From Trissonchulus latispiculum (Eukaryota > Nematoda > Enoplea > Enoplida > Ironidae): a stretch of 64,000 nucleotides of DNA. Location of the stretch: assembly GCA_030248195.1 (NCBI GenBank), contig JASAND010006526.1, forward strand, positions 45,408-109,407. Direction: 5' to 3'. Position 1 is the first letter of the stretch; each line of letters begins with the position of its first letter. Below the pieces are notes generated by a model. That model worked only from the letters and a program-made list of their open reading frames with translations, was not told the origin of the DNA and did no database searches. Below are positions 55,913 to 64,000 of the stretch, piece by piece. The translations under genes and the position numbers were made by a program.

Positions 55913-56155
55913 TATCATAGGGGTCGCGGTAGCGACCCCTATAATATGAGTGAAAATGGTCGAATGACCGTGTAAAACAAGGCTGCGCAGAAGCTGCGCA
56001 GATTCCTGCGCAGATTATGTGCGCAAAAAATTGTACGTGTCGAGTTTAGTATGTTCCTGAAGTTTCATCCCCGTACCACTTTCCGTTAAAAAGTTGCGCC
56101 AAAAATCGCTTACGAGAGTGATGTTTTTTTCCGGTTCTCCGCTTTGACGTTTGGT
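55913..56155 (+). repeat. Hairpin-capped repeat (best copy)
   Basis: TATCAT, then the hairpin AGGGGTCGC-GGTA-GCGACCCCT (55919-55940), then ATAATATGAGTGAAAATGG. CTGCGCAG repeats at 55983-56020. The inverted relative is at 17640-17925, and a second plus-strand start is at 58649. Confidence 0.7.
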
Positions 56156-56564
56156 AAGGGGGTTTTGTAGCTTTAATAACAACAGATAGAAAAATTTTTG
56201 CCTATGAAAACCATATATATTCTTGGAGTACGCAACAAAAATAAGCCGATAGGCTAGTTTTTATGCCTCCCAGAGCCGGAAAAAATTTTTGGTGTGGGGG
56301 CAAAGTCGGCCAAAACGCTAAGATGGCCAAAAAGTATGCTTCAAAGGCGCCGTAATAAGTCAGACTGGGCTATATATGGGGCAATACTGCCTATATGGCT
56401 GAATAGGACACATATCAGGGTCGTTCAATTGCTATATGATTTTCCGTCTCCGTTCGTAATTTTTCGGTACTGGCCGGCCAAAGTTGGTGAATTTTGGGTC
56501 GAACTTTGAACTTAATTTTTTCGCTTATTTTGCTACATGGGTGGCTCAAATTTTGCATAGAAAG
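56156..56564. other. No gene seen
   Basis: No motif recognised; leads into the tandem repeats. Confidence 0.4.
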
Positions 56565-57000
56565 GTTTTTTGGGACGGAGAATTGATTCCCGCTATCAGT
56601 TTTGCTGCCCGAGTAACCCAAGTTGCTGGGCTGGTTCCACTTTGCCGTCTGGAGGGTCATGTTGGCAACCGCTCCCTGGAGGCCCATACTAGGCTCTACT
56701 TGGCCTCTCAGAACTTTCTCTATAGGGGTTTTCTGGTGCGCCCAGCTCATTTCCGGTGTCCGTTTTGCCGCTCGACTCATCCATCTTGCTGGGCTGGTTC
56801 CACTTTGCCGTCTGGAGGGTCATGTCGGCAACCGTTTCCTGGAGGTCCATCCTAGGCTCTACTTGGCCTCTCAAAACTTTCTCTATAGGGGTTTTCTGGT
56901 GCGCCCAGCTCATTTCCGGTGTCAGTTTTGCTGTGCAACGCACCCATTTTGCTGGGCTGGCTCCACTTGACCGTCTGAGGGGTCAGGTCGGTAAGGGGTC
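56565..57000 (+). repeat. Tandem array, 163-bp unit (about 2.6 copies)
   Basis: TTGCTGGGCTGG starts at 56623, 56786 and 56949, exactly 163 bp apart. The unit contains CTCTATAGGGGTTTTCTGGT and CATTTCCGGTGTC. The spurious frames through it (115-123 codons) repeat because the DNA does. Inverted relative at 19255-19510. Confidence 0.9.
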
Positions 57001-57460
57001 TGGTGGTCCAAAATAAAATTTTTCAAAAGTGGTCAAATTTGGTACCAAATGAAAGCCCTAAGCGAGCTGAGCAACTTTTGTCATAGAACTGCATGCTCAA
57101 AGTGGCTGTAGAGTGCTGTGGTGGGGTGGGGTGGGGACTTACGCGATTTTGGGTCAAAAATTAAATTTTTCAAAAGTGGTCAAATTTGGTACCAAATGAA
57201 AGCCCTAAGTGAGCTGAGCAACTTTTGTCATAGAATTGCATGCTCAAAGTGGCTGTAGAGTGCTGTGGTGGGGTGGGGTGGGGACTTAGGCGATTTTCGG
57301 TCAAAAATGAAATTTTTCAAAAGTGGTCAAATTTGGTACCAAATGAAAGCCCTAAGCGAGCTGAGCAACTTTTGTCATAGAATTGCATGCTCAAAGTGGC
57401 TGTAGAGTGCTGTGGTGGGGTGGGGTGTGGACGTAAGCGATTTTGGGTCAAATAGTATCT
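57001..57460 (+). repeat. Tandem array, 147-bp unit (three copies)
   Basis: CAAAAGTGGTCAAATTTGGT starts at 57024, 57171 and 57318. Each unit carries ACCAAATGAAAGCCCTAA, GAGCAACTTTTGTCATAGAA and GTGGGGTGGGGTGGGG. The shared core recurs at 18.85-19.25 (inverted) and 60.1-61.4 kb. Confidence 0.92.
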
Positions 57461-57531
57461 GCTTGCGCATGGTGATCGGAAATATATTATGTTGGTTATT
57501 TTTTGCGCATACATATGTAAAAGAATGGAAA

Positions 57532-58325
57532 ACAAGAACCAAAAATGCTCCTTCGTCGGATGTAAAATACATATGAGTACTCTCAGGCAGGTTGTACAAA
57601 CACGGAAACTAGCCTGTAAAATGCATATGAGTACCGTAGGGAGGTTGTAAATTAAGTAAAACAAGTTGCAACGGCTTAACATATGAGCCTGTCCTACAAC
57701 GAGGCTCATATTGGCGTCACAGTGCAGCCTTCTTAAAGATCATCAGGTCATCATATTAAAGAAAAAACGAATGAATAGACATGACATGTTAACATTGTGG
57801 CTTGAAAGAAATGGACAGAACGAAGTGAACTGCGACACCTCAAGTTTAACTGTACATGCAACATGCAAGTTGATGCTTCCCGATTTACCATGGCACTATT
57901 TCCGGAAGCACTATAGTACACCTACTGTATTCGCGGTACACTATGACACACTACTCTCACATATATACGTAATGCTTTCCCCACATGGCTCTGAGTCAGA
58001 GCGCAAAGTGGCATGCCGTATAATGCGTATGCACAGTATAATGTCTTACCGACAAGATGTGTGAAGGACAATTTTGTAATGAAAAGCTTTACGTGCTATT
58101 TATATGAAGATCAAATATCGACAAATTATATTATGACATACGCCAATATGAGCCTCGTTGTAGGACAGGCTCATATGTTAAGCCGTTGCAACTTGGTTTC
58201 CTTAATTTACAACCTCCCTACGGAACTCATATGCATTTTACAGGCTAGTTTCCGTGTTTGTACAACCTGCCTGAGAGTACTCATATGTATTTTACATGCG
58301 ACGAAGGAGCATTTTTGGTTCTTGT
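57532..58325. mobile_element. 794-bp element with 186-bp inverted arms (ACAAGAA family, copy 2)
   Basis: Arms 57532-57717 and 58140-58325 are reverse complements with about four mismatches by eye. The tip ACAAGAACCAAAAATGCTCC matches copy 1 at 23069. Internal arm motifs (ACATATGAG, AGGTTGTA) repeat within each arm. A 117-codon ORF (57711-58064) fills most of the centre but shows no recognisable domain. Confidence 0.88.
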
Positions 58326-58648
58326 ATAAAGAAATCAATGTTTCAGTAGCGTTTTAATGACAAAATCGAGACATTTTCTCAACTGCTGGGTCAATCCCAC
58401 GCTTTTAGCGTCCCGCTTAAGCTATGAACCTGTTTTTGAAAACTTCATTATATATACATGTGTGTGTATAGTATATAACCTTTCAAATTATGTAGTGTGC
58501 CTACAACTGTTGTGCATAAAATTAGAAATTGTTATCCCCTCCCCCAAACACATATTATAAATGTTTAGGTGGAGAATGAATACCGAGTGTCAGATTATTC
58601 AAGGAAGCGGCCGTCGATGCTTTCAAACTTTGCCTTGGCTCAAAATGG

Positions 58649-58686
58649 TATCATAGGGGTCGCGGTAGCGACCAATATAATATGAG
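58649..58686 (+). repeat. Hairpin-capped repeat start, third copy
   Basis: TATCATAGGGGTCGCGGTAG, then CGACCAATATAATATGAG. The right stem has lost pairing (CCAA for CCCCT). Followed by GTGAAAATGGTCGAATTATC as at 55.95 kb. Confidence 0.65.
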
Positions 58687-58784
58687 TGAAAATGGTCGAA
58701 TTATCGTGTAAAACAAGGCTGCGCAGATTATGTGTGCAAAAATTGTTTGTTGGGCTTTTGTTGGGGTTGGGGAAAAATTGTTTG

Positions 58785-59150
58785 CTGGGGTTTTTCTAAG
58801 CAAAAATAAGTGGGGGGACGCCCCCCCACTAGTGGGGGGAAGGTCCACAAGTAGGGGGAAATAAAATGGGCTAAAAATGCCAAAACTACCGTATAAAAAG
58901 CCTGTTTTCTACATATACTGCTATAACTAAGCTTAAAAGTGCTCAAAAATTAAGTTTTGGCACCAAAATAGACGATTTTTGACCAAAAATTTCCGGCGCT
59001 GCCGGAAGAATTTTGAAATTTTTGACCAAAAATCCTAAAAATTTGGCATTTTCTGGGCACCTTAGGGTGAGTGGGGGGGAAGCCCAAAAAAGTGGGAAGG
59101 GGTGGAGTGGGCTGGGGGACCCGAAAAGTGGGGGGCCCGGAAGAAGCGTA
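58785..59150. mobile_element. R/T-type G/C-run element, incomplete
   Basis: CTGGGGTTTTTCTAAGC at the left, CTATAACTAAGCTTAAAAGT and a CCGGCGCTGCCGG hairpin inside. Homologous to 6.74-7.08 kb. The right tip is not clear. Confidence 0.55.
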
Positions 59151-59238
59151 AGGAAAAATTAGGAGGAGTGTGGGTGGGGGGGAGGGTAAAAAAATTGTTA
59201 TGAATAGTATTATTAAATTTAGTAGTGAGAGAGTGGGA

Positions 59239-59260
59239 GGGGAGCGCGTTAGCGCTCCCC
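59239..59260. repeat. Perfect hairpin GGGGAGCGC-GTTA-GCGCTCCCC
   Basis: Nine-base-pair stem with a GTTA loop, followed by TAGAATGGGAAAAT. The layout parallels the hairpin at the window end, which has the same GTTA loop. Confidence 0.7.
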
Positions 59261-60104
59261 TAGAATGGGAAAATTTGACGCAATGTGTATAATCTGGACA
59301 TTGTTTGGCCTGTGGCCAGCGGAGGAGTGGACCGATCGGGCTCAAACTTGGTGTGTGAAGAGCCTGTGGGCAGGGGTACATGCTGTGAAAATTTCAGCCG
59401 GATCGGCCGGGTGGATCTTGAGATATGAAAATTGGCCCCCCGCGCAGGTCGCGTTTCTCTCTTTTGGTTGTTTTCCCCCCAGGGGTGCAGGTCGGAAGAC
59501 CCTTCAGAGCCGTACTATTTTAGGTTTTTTTTTGTACAAAAAGTTCCGCAATTCCGGGGAAATTACTTTCCGCGGTTCCCGGACCCCCCCAGATGGCCCC
59601 ACCCCCCCGGTGGGGACCCCCCAGGTGACCCCCGAAAAAAAAACTAAGTCCGAAAATAATTGCACTTCGAAATAGAACGGAGCGAGCGAAGCCGGGCTCT
59701 CATATGGCTCATGTGGCATGGCCCAAGGGTGAAGGGCTCCGGGAAGTGAGATGGTGCTGCTCGGTGGTTTGTGGCGCCCTGGCCAGGGGTCAAAAGTTAG
59801 TGTGTAAAAGGGGGGGTCTGGGCCTACGGAGTAGGCAGCCCTATACATAAGAGCTGCTGGGCTGAGGTTTCGTATTCGAATAGGAACCCCTATATGGTGA
59901 ATCTAAATGGCCCATTAGTTTCGCTCTAGGACCTATCCATGTGGCTGGGGGGCACCCTGATGGTGGTGGGCCCTACCGTGTCGCAACTCCAACTTTAACC
60001 TCTTCTACAGAAATATCTACAGTGAGCAGGTCTCTCTTATTTGGGGTTTGGGGTGGGGTGCGGGAGCACTACAGCGTAGGCTATAGTAGGTTTCGCCCGG
60101 ACCC
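59261..60104. other. No gene seen
   Basis: GC-balanced non-coding sequence with C-run patches near 59585-59630. Frames up to 136 codons have no domain. Confidence 0.4.
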
Positions 60105-61400
60105 CTGTGGCGCCCTGGCCAGGGGTCCGGACCGGGGACCGGGTCCAAAATGGCCAAAAATCGATTTTTCCAAAAGTGACCAAGTTTGGTATCAAATGAA
60201 AGCCCTTGGTGAGGCGAATATTTTTTGTCATTGGAGGACCCCTCCAAAGTGGACCCAGCGGCCTGTGGCGCCCTGACCAGGGTCCGGACCGGTCCAAAAT
60301 GGCCAAAAATCGATTTTTCCAAAAGTGGCCAAGTCTGGTATCAAATGAAAGCCCTTGGTGAGGCGAACATTTTTTGTCATTGGAGGACCCCTCCAAAGTG
60401 GACCCAGCGGCCTGTGGCGCCCTGACCAGGGTCCGGACCGGTCCAAAATGGCCAAAAATCGATTTTTCCAAAAGTGGCCAAGTCTGGTATCAAATGAAAG
60501 CCCTTGGTGAGGCGAACATTTTTTGTCATTGGAGGACCCCTCCAAAGTGGACCCAGCGGCCTGTGGCGCCCTGACCAGGGTCCGGACCGGTCCAAAATGG
60601 CCAAAAATCGATTTTTCCAAAAGTGGCCAAGTCTGGTATCAAATGAAAGCCCTTGGTGAGGCGAACATTTTTTGTCATTGGAGGACCCCTCCAAAGTGGA
60701 TCCAGCGGCCTGTGGCGCCCTGACCAGGCTCCGGACCGGTCCAAAATGCCCAAAAATCGAATTTTCCAAAAGTGGCTAAGTTTGGTATCAAATGAAAGCC
60801 CTTGGTGAGGCGAACATTTTTTGTCATTGGAGGACCCCTCCAAAGTGGACCCAGCGGCCTGTGGTGCCCTGACCAGGGTCCGGACTGGTCAAAAATCGGT
60901 TTTTTAAATAAATTTCCAAGTTTGCTATCAAATGAAAGCCCTTGGTGAGGCGAACATTTTTTGTCATTGGAGGACCCCTCCAAAGTGGACCCAGCGGCCT
61001 GTGGTGCCCTGACCAGGGTCCGGACTGGTCAAAAATCGGTTTTTTAAATAAATTTCCAAGTTTGCTATCAAATGAAAGCCCTTGGTGAGGCGAACATTTT
61101 TTGTCATCGGTGGACCCCTCCAAAGTGGACCCAGCGGCCTGTGGCGCCGTGACCAGGGTCCGGACCGGTCCAAAATCGATTTTTTGAAAAGTTTTCAAGT
61201 TTGGTATCAAATGAAAGCCCTTGGTGAGGCGAACATTTTATCTCATTGGAGGACCCCTCCAAATTGGTCTCTAGCGACCTGTGGCGCCCTGGCAAGGGGT
61301 CCTAATTGGTCTAAAATCAAAATTTTCAAAAGTTGTCAAATTTGGTTTTAAATGAAAGCCCAAAATGAGCAGAGCAACTTTTGTCATGTATATATAACTG
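60105..61400 (+). repeat. Tandem array, 149-bp unit (about nine copies)
   Basis: CCAAAAGTGRCCAAGT starts at 60170, 60319, 60468, 60617 and (variant) 60766, 149 bp apart, then more diverged units to about 61.4 kb. Units carry ATCAAATGAAAGCCCTTGG, TTTTTTGTCATTGGAGGACC and CCTGTGGCGCCCTGACCAGG. Repeating 66- and 102-130-codon ORFs on both strands are array by-products. Later units shorten slightly by loss around TCCAAAATGGCC. Confidence 0.95.
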
Positions 61401-61429
61401 CATATCCAAGGTTACGGTGCTGGTTGGCT

Positions 61430-62013
61430 TTTAAAATAGCCTTCCTGCCTAAGATAACGCATCGTGTAAAAAGTTCTGAAAAGGCCATGAACAGTGGCCT
61501 TCCAGCCTAAGATAACGCTCCGTGTATAATGTTCTGTAGAGGCCATGAACAGTGGCCTTCCAGCCTAAGATGACGCACCGTGTAAAAAGTTCTGAAAAGG
61601 CCATGAACAGTGGCCTTCCAGCCTAAGATAACGCTCCGTGTATAATGTTCTGTAGAGGCCATGAACAATGGCCTTCCAGCCTAAGATAACGCTCCGTGTA
61701 TAATGTTCTGTAGAGGCCATGAACAGTGGCCTTCCAGCCTAAGATAACGCTCCGTGTATAATGTTCTGTAGAGGCCATGAACAATGGCCTTCCAGCCTAA
61801 GATGACGCACCGTGTAAAAAGTTCTGAAAAGGCCATGAACAGTGGCCTTCCAGCCTAAGATAACGCTCCGTGTATAATGTTCGGTAGAGGCCATGAACAG
61901 TGGCCTTCCAGCCTAAGATGACGCACCGTGTATAATGTTCGGTAGAGGCCATGAACAGTGGCCTTCCAGCCTAAGATGACGCACCGTGTATAAAGTTCTG
62001 AAAAGGCTATTAA
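61430..62013. repeat. Minisatellite, 58-bp unit (ten copies, two alternating types)
   Basis: GCCTAAGATRACGCWCCGTG starts at 58-bp steps from 61447. Type A has TAACGCTCC...TATAATGTTCTGTAGAGG; type B has TGACGCACC...TAAAAAGTTCTGAAAAGG. The order by eye is B-like, A, B, A, A, A, B, A, then a B/A hybrid and B. Each unit has GGCCATGAACAGTGGCC, able to pair GGCC with GGCC. Confidence 0.93.
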
Positions 62014-62132
62014 CAGACATTTTTCCGTTTCAGCAAATACATTCAGTTGAACTAGAACGTTTTCATCCAGCCTGTTTGCGGTAGCTAGCTTTGCTTACAT
62101 TGTGATTTTCTCTGCAGCGGAAAAATAAGCGA

Positions 62133-62596
62133 AACTAGGGGGGAAAATGCCCTCGACGGGCAACCAACTTGGTAGAATAGGGAAAGACTTGAATGTTAAA
62201 TACACGGTGCATGGTTACAACTGAGATTCTGCTGAAGCGGAAAAATGCCGTTTCTCAGCGACTAAAATGACAGAAACCAGCTTTGTGCGCCGAATAGGGA
62301 ATCTACTCGGCGACTAAAATGAAAGAAACCAGCTTTGTGCGCCGAATAGGGAGTCTACTCGGCGACTAAAATGAAAGAAACCAGCTTTGTCGCCGAATAG
62401 GGAATTCCCTCCTTCCGCCCTATTCGCGCGAACTTTGAAGCCTGTTATGTGTTGCTTTGCTGAATAATGAGAGAGTTTCAGAATGGCAGAATTACTTCAG
62501 AATGCAAAACAACAGTTTTATCAAGCACTTACGTAAGTCAAGGTTTTCACAGACATAAATACGCTGTCTTCGATGTGCTATCAGAAACATTGAGAG

Positions 62597-62662
<66 letters not shown>

Positions 62663-63288
62663 TGTGCTCTGTGCTGATCTTGCCGAGAATTGATACAATC
62701 AAACATTATATAAAATGAAATGCGATTGATTGTATATGTTTTAGCACAAGGACTGTCGACCACAAATTGTTTAAACTGCATATATACTTATTGTTGCTTT
62801 CTGTTGGTCCTGCTAGCGGTTGTATGCATAAAATATTTACGGATCAGGTAGCTCAAAAAGAAATTAATCTAGCGCCACCCCTAGCCTCCACGCAACCGGT
62901 ACGGGAAATGACATATTGAGCGCAATGCTTACGTTTGCAGTTCCTAACAGAATAATTACCTATATATTTCCTCCCGAAAGACGATAAGTTCGCGCGAATA
63001 GGGCGGAAGGAGGGAATTCCCTATTCGGCGACAAAGCTGGTTTCTTTCATTTTAGTCGCCGAGTAGACTCCCTATTCGGCGCACAAAGCTGGTTTCTTTC
63101 ATTTTAGTCGCCGAGTAGATTCCCTATTCGGCGCACAAAGCTGGTTTCTGTCATTTTAGTCGCTGAGAAACGGCATTTTTCCGCTTCAGCAGAATCTCAG
63201 TTGTAACCATGCACCGTGTATTTAACATTCAAGTCTTTCCCTATTCTACCAAGTTGGTTGCCCGTCGAGGGCATTTTCCCCCCTAGTT
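62133..63288. mobile_element. 1156-bp element with 303-bp inverted arms
   Basis: Arms 62133-62435 and 62986-63288 are reverse complements, identical as far as I can read, starting AACTAGGGGGGAAAATGCCC. Within each arm a 52-bp subunit (GCGACTAAAATGAAAGAAAC...GAATAGGGARTCTACTCG) repeats about three times. The centre holds a long (TA)n and no ORF of note. No clear target-site duplication. It lies just after the 58-bp array. Confidence 0.9.
62601..62660. repeat. (TA)n microsatellite
   Basis: Thirty TA units in the centre of the 303-bp-arm element. Confidence 0.95.
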
Positions 63289-63319
63289 GAAGTTACATTC
63301 GATGTGTTCCCGTGTGTTC

Positions 63320-63706
63320 CAGGGTATTTTTTACACGGGGGGGGGGGCGGGGGGGCCCTCCGAAATTGACCTTCCCCCCCCGGCCCCGGCCCCCCGTGGC
63401 GCCTATGGGCTAGTCCAAAAGGAAATCAAAATGGGGCCCCCCCCGGCACCGCCCCGGGGGCCCCGGGGGCCGGTCCGGGTTTTTCGTGTGGTCTAATGGC
63501 CAAATGGTTTTGTGCGGGGTTTGGTTTCGTAAAACTTTCATTTATACCTTAAATCCTCGGCATTTTTGAGAACTTTTTGTGTTTCACCATGCAAAAATAC
63601 CAAAAAATACCATTTTTTGGCTCATTTTGGCAAAAAATCTTCCCCCCCGAACATTTCTCCCCCCCCCCCCCCCCCCCCCGGAAAAAAATCCCTAAAAAAT
63701 ACCCTG
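63320..63706. mobile_element. R-type miniature element (CAGGGTATTTTTTA tips)
   Basis: CAGGGTATTTTTTA at the left, TAAAAAATACCCTG at the right, a perfect 14-bp inverted pair. Inside are C- and G-runs and CATTTTTTGGCTCATTTTG shared, inverted, with 50316-50695. 387 bp. Confidence 0.88.
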
Positions 63707-63976
63707 TGTTCTAATAGAATAGGATGCTATGGATTAGTGCGTCAACGCTTGTTACAGTCTATTGGCATTGACATTCATGCTCTGTTTATGCATTGGTCTT
63801 ATTCTTGAGATAGGTGGATCTAGCCGTCTACTTGAGGATTTATATATATTTTTTGCGTTTGGGTAATGGTTTTGGTTTGAATGTATATATTAGGCATGCT
63901 GGAGTGGCATATATTATAGGAATAAGTTAAGTTTCGTACCAACTTTTTATTTTCCTTTTATTCTGGTTATATATCA

Positions 63977-64000
63977 GGTAGTGCGCGTTAGCGCACTACC
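63977..64000. repeat. Perfect hairpin at the window edge
   Basis: GGTAGTGCGC-GTTA-GCGCACTACC, preceded by TATATCA as in the 5.0-kb copy of the hairpin-capped family. What follows lies outside the window. Confidence 0.7.

Noticed and set aside
56484..57016. Overlapping Trp/Cys-rich ORFs resembling a small secreted protein
   Set aside because: They follow the 163-bp DNA period exactly and occur in more than one frame.
60037..61210. Repeated 66- to 144-codon ORFs that look like a multi-domain protein family
   Set aside because: They recur every 149 bp because the DNA is a tandem array; frames are open on both strands and the residues match no domain.

Overview
The window reads as gene-poor, repeat-dominated nuclear DNA from a eukaryote. 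The repeat classes suggest an invertebrate animal, perhaps a sponge, cnidarian or similar marine lineage, but no host gene fixes the taxon. I see no convincing host protein-coding gene. Nearly all recognisable coding sequence is decayed reverse-transcriptase or gag. The DNA is A+T-rich, with long (TA)n tracts, runs of G or C, and a very high density of inverted-repeat elements.

Layout. From 1 to 11.5 kb there is a fragment of a CR1-like retroelement, then a 1-kb TTAA-flanked element (485-11464). That element is split by a ~10-kb TTAA-flanked insertion (1141-11109), itself full of smaller elements and two tRNA-like sequences. From 11.5 to 14.6 kb lies a minus-strand Ty3/Gypsy-type LTR remnant: LTR, tRNA-Gln-type primer-binding site and gag with a zinc knuckle. 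It carries a nested 5'-truncated non-LTR element with RNase H, bounded by a 14-bp target-site duplication. From 15 to 28 kb are dispersed repeats, tandem arrays (~143 and ~153 bp units) and a 726-bp element with 182-bp identical inverted arms. From 28 to 31 kb is a minus-strand RTE-like endonuclease/RT pseudogene. From 31 to 41 kb are foldback elements and GC-palindrome families. From 41.7 to 44.8 kb is a plus-strand CR1-like RT pseudogene interrupted by a 974-bp TTAA element. From 44.8 to 48.8 kb is a long-inverted-arm element containing an intact copy of the 1-kb TTAA element and a hAT-like element with a clean 8-bp duplication. From 50 to 64 kb are more miniature elements, a 1.1-kb hAT-like element, tandem arrays of 163, 147, 149 and 58 bp, and two elements with 186-bp and 303-bp inverted arms.

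How it fits together. The main story is hierarchical nesting. Several TTAA-targeting families with GGTG-type tips have inserted into retroelements and into one another. In two cases the unoccupied site is present elsewhere in the same window, which dates insertions relative to each other. A second theme is a superfamily of 200-425-bp miniature elements with CTGG/CAGG tips, G- and C-runs and a CCGGCTTCGCCGG hairpin. A third is tandem repeats with near-147-bp periods that share a core across three loci. All comparisons were made by eye; no database search was possible.
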